DNA from: Clostridium sp.
GTDB lineage: Bacteria; Bacillota; Clostridia; Lachnospirales; Lachnospiraceae
Length of the DNA stretch: 8,795 nucleotides
Direction of reading: 5' to 3'
Assembly: GCA_023664325.1 (NCBI GenBank)
Contig: JAMPFS010000082.1
Coordinates: 1-8,795, forward strand
Of the stretch, positions 1-6,304 are shown one piece after another. Every line of letters starts with the position of its first letter. The first letter of the stretch is position 1. A program made the translations under genes and the position numbers. The notes below the pieces were generated by a model. It was given only the letters and a program-made list of their open reading frames with translations, did not search any database and was not told the origin of the DNA.

Positions 1-139
1 TAATAGTCTGGTACGAATCAAGGAAGTGTGGATAATTATGCGGAAACTCAAGATTTAAAGCATATTGAAAAAGATTTCTGCATATGCTATAATGCCAGTA
101 GGCAAAATGATGTAAAAGTTCCATATGAACAAAGAATGA
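1..139. other. Left edge, no recognised gene
   Basis: I can name no gene here. Plus frame 1 stays open from base 7 to a TAG at 190-192, but it follows two stops at 1-6 and has no convincing start. A GTG at 28 has an AAGGA only 3 bases upstream. The frame also runs straight through the terminator hairpin, which argues against coding beyond about 140. Plus frame 2 is open from the edge to a TAA at 56-58 (18 codons) and could be the last codons of a gene entering from the left. A perfect DnaA-box sequence (TGTGGATAA) lies at 27-35. The terminator just downstream suggests that a transcript does arrive from the left, so a gene tail or decayed remnant is possible but unproven. Confidence 0.3.
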
Positions 140-190
140 AATCCCCGAACCGTAGTCGCGTACAGTCCGGGGATTCTTCTTTTCTTTTAT
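140..190 (+). terminator. Intrinsic terminator, plus strand
   Basis: A perfect 8-bp stem (AATCCCCG at 140-147, CGGGGATT at 168-175) encloses a 20-base loop that can pair a little further (GTA 152-154 with TAC 161-163). A T-rich run follows (174-189). The layout suits a transcript coming from the left edge. The minus-strand side has only a short T run, so it is a weaker terminator for the peptide gene at 212-310. Confidence 0.75.
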
Positions 191-211
191 AGTGGCAAAG
201 CACCCACTAGG

Positions 212-310
212 CTATTTGTTGCTCCTGTCATCACTGTCCAACCATTTGATGATGTAGTGGCAAGCTACACCAGCCATAACAGCAATTAAAAATGATGTAA
301 AAAATCCCAT
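212..310 (-). CDS. 32-aa hydrophobic peptide, type I toxin-like
   Basis: The predicted product is 32 residues long. A membrane-spanning stretch (about residues 3-21, with FLIAVMAGVACHYII at 7-21) is followed by a short charged tail (KWLDSDDRSNK). I chose the ATG at 308-310 because a strong AGGAGGTG ribosome site sits about 6 bases upstream; the same frame stays open further upstream, but that part lies in promoter-like sequence. The layout (one membrane helix, then a W-L-D and charged C-terminus) resembles Fst/TxpA-like type I toxins and the many unnamed 30-aa membrane peptides of Firmicutes. That likeness is pattern recognition, not a family assignment. No antisense RNA gene could be shown. 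The gene is divergent from the small membrane protein gene at 471. That it is translated is likely from the ribosome site; its function is unknown. Confidence 0.65.
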   Translation of the reverse strand: MGFFTSFLIAVMAGVACHYIIKWLDSDDRSNK

Positions 311-355
311 ATAAACACCTCCTCCCTGTTGCGGGTATCGGTGAGCAACATGAAA

Positions 356-385
356 ATTATAATACACTTTTAGGTAAGATGTAGA
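356..385 (-). promoter_or_regulatory. Probable promoter of the 32-aa peptide gene
   Basis: On the minus strand a perfect TATAAT (356-361) lies 18 bases downstream of TCTACA (380-385), which matches 4 of 6 positions of the -35 consensus. Transcription would start near 349, giving a leader of about 40 bases that contains the AGGAGGTG ribosome site. Confidence 0.45.
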
Positions 386-401
386 ATTATATAAAAATAT
401 A

Positions 402-410
402 TGGTATACT
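402..410 (+). promoter_or_regulatory. Possible extended -10 promoter for the gene at 471
   Basis: TGGTATACT on the plus strand is an extended -10 element (TG, one base, then TATACT). No good -35 hexamer lies upstream. It is divergent from and close to the minus-strand promoter at 356-385, so one regulator could act on both. The leader to the start codon would be about 55 bases. Confidence 0.4.
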
Positions 411-470
411 GCTTTACATTGTTTGGGACGACAAATCGGGATTTGAAAGGAATTGACGGAGGTGTTTTGC

Positions 471-758
471 ATGAAATATTTACCCATTTTTCAAGAACTT
501 TTTCAATCTGATAGTATTATCTTTATGCTAATTGGATTAGTCATTACCGCATTTATTGGTATAAAGCTCAATGAGGTTAAGAAAATCATAGTCTGCCTTG
601 TTTCAAGTGTTGCTTTGTATGCAGTTTGCGAATTGATTTCCAATATACATACAAGCTATTTGTTTGAATTGATTTTACTCTTTGTAGGGACTATTGCTAT
701 TGGTGGAATAATTGGTTTCTTGATAAGCGCAATAGCTGTCAAAATTAGAAAGCAGTAA
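471..758 (+). CDS. Small three-span membrane protein, unknown function
   Basis: The product is 95 residues. I chose the ATG at 471 because GGAGGTG (458-464) sits 6 bases upstream; the in-frame TTG at 453 would place that ribosome site inside the gene. Three hydrophobic stretches are visible: about residues 16-33 (IIFMLIGLVITAFIGIKL), 38-56 (around IIVCLVSSVALYAVC) and 65-90 (glycine-rich, ending in IGFLISAIAV). The protein ends in a basic KIRKQ, which would favour a cytoplasmic C-terminus. I see no catalytic motif and recognise no family. The gene converges on the ATPase gene, whose stop is at 806, and no terminator is evident in the 47-base gap. The gene looks real from its ribosome site and regular membrane pattern; the role is unknown. 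Confidence 0.7.
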   Translation: MKYLPIFQELFQSDSIIFMLIGLVITAFIGIKLNEVKKIIVCLVSSVALYAVCELISNIHTSYLFELILLFVGTIAIGGIIGFLISAIAVKIRKQ

Positions 759-805
759 ATTCCGGTTTGTAGAGCTGAATAAATTTACAGGGATTTGTCT
801 ATACT

Positions 806-2470
806 CTACCCAATCAACACATTCTTCCCCTCAAAAGCAATCCCATACTTGCGAATCCGCTCCCTTTCTATACCAATATCCAGTAATGCCTGCTCATATT
901 TCTTTTCCTCAATCTGCCTTAACGCCGCCTGTACGGTATCCTCCAAACCTTTCTCCTTGTGGGGATGAAATACTTTAAACTCCAAAATGATTCCATCATC
1001 CGCTGTTTTATCTAACGGCTCCAGCATTACATCATAACGCCCAAACCCGCTTTCCCGGTTAGAAGTTACCCGGTATCTCCCTGCAAGGTCTACCAGTAAT
1101 CCCAATACAAATCCATGGTAAAAGCGCTCCGGCTCTGTCTGGGACGGATGAGTTCCCCCATCAAACGAACTAAACATAGAAATTGTAACTCTGTTCATGT
1201 ACCCATTCATCGCCTTCATATCCCCTATGAGAAGTGCCTTTATAAAATCGTTGTAATTTGATGCCCCTATTCCAAACCATCCGTGTACCATCCGCTCAAA
1301 CATCTGCTTGACTTCATAATTAGTCAGCACCAATTCATATTGGTTTCCCTGAACCCCTGTCACCTTCAAATATCCTGATGCCAGTAAAAGGCTCCATACG
1401 GCATCATCATTCTGGTCTAACTGGTTATAGACGATTTCTTCATCAACGCTGCATGTAATGGATTCTCCATGAAGCAGTTGTTCAAACTGCATCTTTATGT
1501 GCTTGTTCCCTTTTTGAAGCAGACTGCCCGCAAGGGAATTTGAGCTGGTGTTCGCCCAGTAAGCGCCAAATTTTTTCTTATTCAAATAATTAATAATGGA
1601 CCACGGATTATAGATATCGGTTACACTGCCAAAAGTAAACCCATCATACCATTTTTTCACGCCTTCTTTATCCGTAAGCTCAAATTCTTCCATTGATGCA
1701 AAAACCTCGGTCTCGGTAAACCCAAAATAGGTGGCATATTCCTCGGATGTGGTAGTAACTACGTTCAGATTATTCAAATCCGAAAACATGGATTCCCTGC
1801 TCACCCGGGTAATCCCTGTCATGATCGCACGTTCCAGATACGGATTTGTCTTAAACGTAGCATTAAACAAACCTCTGGTAAAAGAAACCAGCTCTTCCCA
1901 GAATCCGCTAACATATGCCTCCTGCATTGGCGTATCATATTCATCCAGCAGCATAATTACCTTCCTGCCATAATAACGTTCCAGATATTTCATCAAATCC
2001 CGTATTGCAGCCTGTGCCGCTGCATCGCCCATTGTCGGTCTGACAGATTGAAACTGCTCCCGCTCTGCATCATTTAGCACCTCTGATTTTAGCAGAAAAT
2101 CATTCTGGTTATATAGTTCCGCAATATTCCGTTTCATCTGGAACACAGTATCTTCAAACGTTACCTGTTTAACATCGGCAAAAGTCAGGAAAATCACAGG
2201 ATAAGTTCCCTGCAATTCCCGGTATTTTTCCTCCTTCCAGATATCCAGACCTTCAAAAACCTCACCCTGTCCCTGGTACTTCACATTCCAAAAACGATCC
2301 AGCATGTTCATGTTAAGTGTCTTGCCAAACCGTCTCGGCCGGGTAATCAGCGTAACCTCATCCATACTCTCCCACCACTCTTTAATCAATGCCGTCTTAT
2401 CCACATAAAAACAATTGTTTGTTATTATTTTTTCAAAATTCTGCACTCCGATTGACACTACCCTTGCCAT
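806..2470 (-). CDS. AAA-ATPase-like / PD-(D/E)XK nuclease family protein
   Basis: The 554-aa product has the architecture of the AAA-ATPase_like plus PD-(D/E)XK (DUF1703-type) family, common in several copies in gut Clostridia and Bacteroidetes. The N-terminal part has a Walker A-like RPRRFGKT (44-51), a Walker B VIMLLDEYD (171-179) and the family block TGITRVSRESMFSDLNNL (218-235). The C-terminal part has a nuclease-like core: D480 in GRYDV, then E497-F-K499 in ILEFKV. All expected residues are present and the length is normal, so the protein should be intact. Cellular role is unsettled for this family; ATP-dependent DNA or RNA processing is inference only. The start ATG has GAGGTGAT about 6 bases upstream and a separate promoter lies further up. 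By eye its base composition is more GC-rich than the mnmE-jag genes, which fits an accessory gene. No partner gene suggests a defence operon. Confidence 0.9.
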   Translation of the reverse strand: MARVVSIGVQNFEKIITNNCFYVDKTALIKEWWESMDEVTLITRPRRFGKTLNMNMLDRFWNVKYQGQGEVFEGLDIWKEEKYRELQGTYPVIFLTFADVKQVTFEDTVFQMKRNIAELYNQNDFLLKSEVLNDAEREQFQSVRPTMGDAAAQAAIRDLMKYLERYYGRKVIMLLDEYDTPMQEAYVSGFWEELVSFTRGLFNATFKTNPYLERAIMTGITRVSRESMFSDLNNLNVVTTTSEEYATYFGFTETEVFASMEEFELTDKEGVKKWYDGFTFGSVTDIYNPWSIINYLNKKKFGAYWANTSSNSLAGSLLQKGNKHIKMQFEQLLHGESITCSVDEEIVYNQLDQNDDAVWSLLLASGYLKVTGVQGNQYELVLTNYEVKQMFERMVHGWFGIGASNYNDFIKALLIGDMKAMNGYMNRVTISMFSSFDGGTHPSQTEPERFYHGFVLGLLVDLAGRYRVTSNRESGFGRYDVMLEPLDKTADDGIILEFKVFHPHKEKGLEDTVQAALRQIEEKKYEQALLDIGIERERIRKYGIAFEGKNVLIG

Positions 2471-2553
2471 TTCAACATCACCTCATTTGATTATAACCGT
2501 TATTCATACTTTCCAAGCTTGCCTGTCATAACCAATTACCCATTATTTGTTAT

Positions 2554-2582
2554 ATCATACGAAATCCAGCCCCATAAATCAA
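2554..2582 (-). promoter_or_regulatory. Promoter of the ATPase-nuclease gene
   Basis: On the minus strand TTGATT (2577-2582) and TATGAT (2554-2559) are separated by exactly 17 bases. Each hexamer matches 5 of 6 or 4 of 6 consensus positions. Start of transcription would be near 2547, leaving a leader of about 77 bases before the ATG. It suggests that the gene is transcribed separately from mnmE. Confidence 0.55.
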
Positions 2583-2595
2583 TGAAGCCTGTAAA

Positions 2596-2796
2596 TTATT
2601 TGAAAAAATCACGAAGCACTTCTGCCAGATTTTCCGGTGCTTCAATATTTACCTCATGTCCAGAATTATGAATCATTTGAAGTTCTGCATTTTCTAAAAT
2701 GCCTGCAAGTTCTATTGCAGCTTTTCTATTTGCATAATCTTTTTCACCATAAATCACCAATACAGGACAATGTATTTTCCTTACTTCCCCATACAA
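2596..2796 (-). pseudogene. Alpha/beta hydrolase, C-terminal remnant
   Basis: The 66-codon frame encodes only the last third of an alpha/beta-hydrolase fold protein. CPVLVIYGEKDYAN is the usual strand before the acidic member of the catalytic triad (D20), and NSGHEVNIEAPENLAEVL carries the catalytic histidine (H47) and the closing helix. The nucleophile elbow (G-x-S-x-G) and all the N-terminal strands are missing. The frame nominally begins with a TTG inside the last codons of mnmE, and hydrolase-like sequence starts right after the mnmE stop (2781-2783). There is no ribosome site of its own that would make sense. I read it as a remnant left by a deletion that joined the mnmE 3' end to the tail of a hydrolase gene. 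A short functional peptide cannot be excluded, but it could not be a hydrolase. Confidence 0.75.
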
Positions 2797-4178
2797 AATT
2801 CCCGGAATATCGTATCCACCAGATCATCTTCCAAAGCCTCACCGATAATATAACCGAGTCTCTCATAAGCAGCCATCAAATCAATGGAATAAAAATCCTC
2901 CGGCATGCCGTCTGCTATGCTGTTTCGCACCATTCTAATAGAAGAAAGGGCTTCCTCTAAAGCCTCTTTGTGGCGCATATTGGTGATATAAATTTCATCA
3001 TTATAAGACAAACTGCCATGAAAAAACATATCATTTAATTCCTTAAAAAAAATTTCAAACCCTGTCTGTTCTTTTGCGCTGATATCAATTATTTTCTTAT
3101 CTATATGTGATAAAATCTCCTCTTTTGTTACCACATTTTCCAGGTCTGACTTATTTTGCAAAATAATCACCTGTCTATCCTGAATCTGCTCCATAATATC
3201 ATAATCATTCTGATCTAATGGAACAGAAGCATCTACAATAAACAAAATCAAATCTGCCTGCTGCATGGCTTCTAAAGATTTATCCACGCCAATGCGTTCC
3301 ACTACGTCCTCCGTGTCCCGTATTCCGGCAGTATCCACAATATTCAAAGGAATCCCGTTAATGGATATAAATTCCTCTAACGTATCTCTCGTCGTTCCTG
3401 CAATATCCGTCACAATCGCGCGTTCTTTACCGGCTAAAACATTTAATATAGAAGATTTTCCTGCATTCGGTTTGCCGAGAATGACCGTATGGATACCCTC
3501 TCTCATGAATTTGCCATTATCTGCCGTCTCAATTAAATGGCTGATCTCTTTCTCTGTTTTGGCAAGCATTTCATCTAACGTATCGCCAAAACCGTCTAAA
3601 CTGTAATGCTCCGGATCGTCCAATGCCGATTCGATGTAAGCGATATTGTGAATCAGCTCGTCACGCATTTCTTCTATCTTTTTTCTTAAACTTCCCTTTA
3701 ACTGGGAAACCGCAGTCTTTGCCGCTAAATTACTCTTTGCAGATATCAAATCCATAACCGATTCTGCCTGGGATAAATCAATCCTTCCATTTAAAAAAGC
3801 ACGTTTCGTAAATTCACCGGGATTGGCAAGCCTTGCGCCATTTTTTATCAATAAATGAAGAATCTGTTTCATCACCTGTATGCCGCCATGACAGTCAATC
3901 TCCACAACATCTTCCCTCGTATAAGTGGAAGGCGCCTTCATCACCAGAACAATCACCTCATCAATAACCTGCTCCTTTTCTTCGCAGCTTCGGTCCACAA
4001 TATTTCCATAAGCTGCCGTATAAGATTCCAGATGATGGATTTCTTTTCCCTTCTTCTTTGGGACAAAAACAGAATCCGCTATTTTCACCGCATTTTCACC
4101 GCTTACACGGATCACCCCGATTCCACCCTGATTCATTCCCGTTGCTATGGCGGCTATCGTATCTGAAAGATTTATCAT
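2781..4178 (-). CDS. mnmE: tRNA modification GTPase MnmE
   Basis: The 465-aa product is full length for MnmE (TrmE), the GTPase that with MnmG installs the carboxymethylaminomethyl group on uridine 34 of certain tRNAs. The N-terminal tetrahydrofolate-binding domain opens with DTIAAIATGMNQGGIGVIRV (6-25). The GTPase domain shows G1 GKPNAGKSS (235-243), G2 TTRD (262-265), G3 DTAG (282-285) and G4 NKSD (342-345). The C-terminus is the hallmark FCMGK with the conserved cysteine (C462). The ATG at 4176-4178 has an AGGAGAT ribosome site 6 bases upstream. In related genomes mnmE normally follows jag and is followed by mnmG and rsmG. Here a DUF3137 gene and a palindrome come before it and a hydrolase remnant after it. 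I see no convincing promoter immediately upstream, so transcription may come through the palindrome from the DUF3137 promoter. Confidence 0.97.
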   Translation of the reverse strand: MINLSDTIAAIATGMNQGGIGVIRVSGENAVKIADSVFVPKKKGKEIHHLESYTAAYGNIVDRSCEEKEQVIDEVIVLVMKAPSTYTREDVVEIDCHGGIQVMKQILHLLIKNGARLANPGEFTKRAFLNGRIDLSQAESVMDLISAKSNLAAKTAVSQLKGSLRKKIEEMRDELIHNIAYIESALDDPEHYSLDGFGDTLDEMLAKTEKEISHLIETADNGKFMREGIHTVILGKPNAGKSSILNVLAGKERAIVTDIAGTTRDTLEEFISINGIPLNIVDTAGIRDTEDVVERIGVDKSLEAMQQADLILFIVDASVPLDQNDYDIMEQIQDRQVIILQNKSDLENVVTKEEILSHIDKKIIDISAKEQTGFEIFFKELNDMFFHGSLSYNDEIYITNMRHKEALEEALSSIRMVRNSIADGMPEDFYSIDLMAAYERLGYIIGEALEDDLVDTIFREFCMGK

Positions 4179-4207
4179 CTTTTCATCTCCTCATATTATA
4201 AATTGAT

Positions 4208-4426
4208 TTTATAGGTAATTGCTAAACTGCTAATTTCCAAAACCTAGTTGTGTAATATAGACAATATCACCAACAGGGTATTGGGGAGCCGTCGGTACTT
4301 AGGTGCCGTACTTTGGCACCTTATGTACCGCTACGAGCGACACATAGCGCAAGCGCCCCTGTGGTGATTTGTCTATATTGCACAACGGACGTCTTGAAAA
4401 ACTTACATTTCACAATTGCCTATAAA
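4208..4426. repeat. 219-bp nested palindrome, MITE-like or structured RNA
   Basis: Three inverted-repeat levels share one centre. The outer arms (4208-4221 and 4413-4426) pair at 13 of 14 positions plus one G-T. The middle arms (4248-4278 and 4357-4385) give 28 Watson-Crick pairs and one G-T, with two single-base bulges in the left arm. The inner hairpin pairs CGGTAC (4293-4298) with GTACCG (4325-4330) and AGGTGCC (4301-4307) with GGCACCT (4315-4321). A small GCGC-AA-GCGC hairpin lies at 4347-4356. The element fills the gap between the DUF3137 stop (4430) and the mnmE ribosome site. No T run follows it, so it is not a plain terminator. It encodes no transposase, which fits a miniature inverted-repeat element. 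I see no clear target-site duplication. A folded RNA is the alternative. Confidence 0.8.
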
Positions 4427-4429
4427 CAC

Positions 4430-5395
4430 TCACTCTTCTTTAGAATGAAACAACCTGTCTTTTTGCAAAATCTCATCTGCAATGGAAAGAAAGAGATTCA
4501 AATCCCTCCGCATATCGTCACGGTTTTTATCCAACTGTTTTTTCGTATACAGTGTCTTTTTGATTTCAAAAGCATCTTTTCCGTTATTGATTGCAATATT
4601 AGCAGTTCCATTGATAAAGCTGATATTTGTATACCCTTCTGCATATTCGTCCGCTTTCATAATATTTTCCATAAATTGTGGGGTAAGGATATAAAATGCC
4701 AGCTCCTCATTATCCGTTTTCACCTGAAATTTATTGTTAAATGCTTCATTTTCCAATTCCACATTTTTCTCTTTTTTATTTATGACGGAATTGAATAAAT
4801 CCGCAATAAATCCAGCCCTTTTCCGTTTGTTCTTCCTCTCAAGAATCTTGATATATCCGTTCAATTCTTCTCCAAGCGGTATCCGCATAAATGGTCCCTT
4901 AAACACGGTAGTATAATGTGTCGATGTATGCCCGTCATCATCTGTAGACTCATGCTCCTGCTCCATTTTAATGTCACAATACTCAATAACCTGCCCGTGA
5001 TAAATGCCTTTTATATAATCGGAACCATATATTGTGTCATAGTAAGGCGTAATTCCGGCAGCCTTTATCAACTTAGCGGAAATCATATCATTTGGTATAT
5101 AAGCCTGTATATCAATCTTCTCGGAAATAATCTGTTTTACAACATTTTCCCCAATAAAATTTTTTAGTTTCTTCTCTACCTTTGCTGCAAATTTGTTCAT
5201 AATTAACAGGAAGATAACCCACACCACACAAATGATAATCTTAAAAAAGCCATCTGCTGTTCTTCCATCTATAATACCTAAAAACCCAAAAAGAAAAACA
5301 AATGGTAACAGAAAATAGGAAATAGTAAGCAGGTTCGTCAATTTAATGATATATTGGTTCTTTCGTATCGTTCTGATTATGATTGAATCTTTCAT
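4430..5395 (-). CDS. DUF3137 membrane protein
   Basis: The product is 321 residues when started at the ATG at 5393-5395, which has AAGGAG 7 bases upstream. The frame stays open to 5521, but that extension lies across the promoter and the terminator and is not real coding sequence. Two membrane spans are visible near the N-terminus (about 22-42 and 50-68). They are followed by a soluble domain with the DUF3137 signature: YGSDYIKG (123-130), FKGPFMRIPL (165-174) and an FQVKTDNEELAFYILTPQFM block (223-242). DUF3137 proteins have no established function. Many are found in Clostridia and other bacteria; an envelope role is inference from the membrane anchor. The gene sits alone between the jag terminator and a palindrome, with a strong promoter of its own, and looks like an insertion into the conserved jag-mnmE order. 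Confidence 0.88.
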   Translation of the reverse strand: MKDSIIIRTIRKNQYIIKLTNLLTISYFLLPFVFLFGFLGIIDGRTADGFFKIIICVVWVIFLLIMNKFAAKVEKKLKNFIGENVVKQIISEKIDIQAYIPNDMISAKLIKAAGITPYYDTIYGSDYIKGIYHGQVIEYCDIKMEQEHESTDDDGHTSTHYTTVFKGPFMRIPLGEELNGYIKILERKNKRKRAGFIADLFNSVINKKEKNVELENEAFNNKFQVKTDNEELAFYILTPQFMENIMKADEYAEGYTNISFINGTANIAINNGKDAFEIKKTLYTKKQLDKNRDDMRRDLNLFLSIADEILQKDRLFHSKEE

Positions 5396-5425
5396 ATATT
5401 TTCTCCTTATTTTGTAATATAAACA

Positions 5426-5454
5426 ATTATATAAAACCCAATATTTCCGGTCAA
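5426..5454 (-). promoter_or_regulatory. Strong sigma-A promoter of the DUF3137 gene
   Basis: On the minus strand TTGACC (5449-5454) and a perfect TATAAT (5426-5431) are separated by exactly 17 bases. Transcription would start near 5419, giving a short leader of about 24 bases with the ribosome site in it. It lies downstream of the jag terminator, so the gene is an independent transcription unit that may extend into mnmE. Confidence 0.8.
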
Positions 5455-5500
5455 GCCAGAAATCAGCACGATACAATAAGAAATTACAGGCAAAATCCCC

Positions 5501-5548
5501 CAGAGAAAAACTGCCACACAAAGAATTTCTCTAAGTGTAGCAGTTTTT
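5501..5548 (-). terminator. Intrinsic terminator after jag, probably bidirectional
   Basis: AAAAACTGCCACAC (5506-5519) pairs with GTGTAGCAGTTTTT (5535-5548) at 13 of 14 positions around a 15-base loop. The T run of the minus strand is supplied by the A-rich left arm, and the plus strand ends in five T residues too. It begins about 20 bases after the jag stop and would end the rpmH-jag transcript. Confidence 0.85.
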
Positions 5549-5569
5549 CATCAATATAACAAAGTACAA

Positions 5570-6304
5570 TTATTTTTTTAAATATACAACCACTTTACGG
5601 TAAGGCTCTTCCCCTTCACTTCTGGTAGCTACATACTTGTCATTCTGAAGCGCAGAATGGATAATTCTTCTCTCATAAGGATTCATCGGCTCTAAAGTAA
5701 TGCTTCTGCGGTTTCTCTTAACCTTATAAGCAATATTTTTAGCAAGATTTTCCAAAGTATCTTTTCTTCTTGCGCGGTAATTTTCCGTATCCAGTTTCAC
5801 ACGGATATAAGACTCACTTTCCTTATTTACAAAAAGACTAATCAAATACTGTAAAGAATCCAGGGTTTGTCCTCTCTTACCGATTAAAATACCCATTTCC
5901 GGACCTTCCAAATCAATACTCATATTATTACTTTCTTCATCAAAACTGATAGTAACCTCTGTTTCAATTTTCATTGCATGAAATAAAGTATTCAAATACT
6001 CTTTTGTCTTTTTTACAATTTCCGTATCTGCTCCTGCGCCAACACTAACCTTTTTTGTTTCTTTCTTACTTTTCGCCGATTTTTCATTGACGGAAACATT
6101 TGAAAAATCTTCATTAGAATCTGTTTTTTCATTTTTCTTTCTGGCTTTAATTACCGCAGGTTTTGCACCAATTCCCAAAAATCCGGATGAACCCTTTTCA
6201 ACTATTTCATAATCCAACTCACTGCTTGTAACCCCAAACTCAATCGTTGCAGCCGTAATCGCTTCATCCACTGTTTTTGCTTTAAACTCCTTATAATCCA
6301 TCAT
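5570..6304 (-). CDS. jag: Jag (KhpB/EloR) RNA-binding protein
   Basis: The 244-aa product has the three-part Jag layout. The Jag N-terminal domain spans about 1-55 (KGSSGFLGIGAKPAVIKAR at 37-55), a lysine- and serine-rich linker follows (about 56-95), then a KH domain with the GxxG loop in IGKRGQ (141-146), and an R3H domain with the R-x3-H core (R212 to H216) near the C-terminus. Jag (KhpB/EloR) binds RNA in the cytoplasm and is linked to cell elongation and division in streptococci; the role here is carried over from the family. The start codon overlaps the yidC stop by one base (TAATG), and AAGGAGG lies about 7 bases before it, which points to translational coupling with yidC. A second ATG follows immediately. 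The long linker is of the length seen in Clostridia. Confidence 0.96.
   Translation of the reverse strand: MMDYKEFKAKTVDEAITAATIEFGVTSSELDYEIVEKGSSGFLGIGAKPAVIKARKKNEKTDSNEDFSNVSVNEKSAKSKKETKKVSVGAGADTEIVKKTKEYLNTLFHAMKIETEVTISFDEESNNMSIDLEGPEMGILIGKRGQTLDSLQYLISLFVNKESESYIRVKLDTENYRARRKDTLENLAKNIAYKVKRNRRSITLEPMNPYERRIIHSALQNDKYVATRSEGEEPYRKVVVYLKK

Noticed and set aside
311..487. 59-residue N-terminal extension of the 32-aa peptide
   Set aside because: It crosses the promoter region and the internal ATG has a much better ribosome site.
792..803. 12-base sequence GATTTGTCTATA shared with the palindrome's right arm (4366-4377)
   Set aside because: A 12-base match is expected by chance in a window this size and the neighbouring bases do not continue the likeness.
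4195..4200. TATAAT on the minus strand just before mnmE
   Set aside because: Its transcription start would fall in the mnmE ribosome site, and no -35 hexamer lies at the right distance.
4313..4798. Plus-strand 161-codon open frame over the palindrome and the DUF3137 3' end
   Set aside because: It starts in the inner palindrome, has no ribosome site, and lies opposite a well-supported DUF3137 gene.
5396..5521. N-terminal extension of the DUF3137 frame to 5521
   Set aside because: It covers a near-consensus promoter and part of the jag terminator; the ATG at 5393-5395 has a proper ribosome site and a family-like N-terminus.
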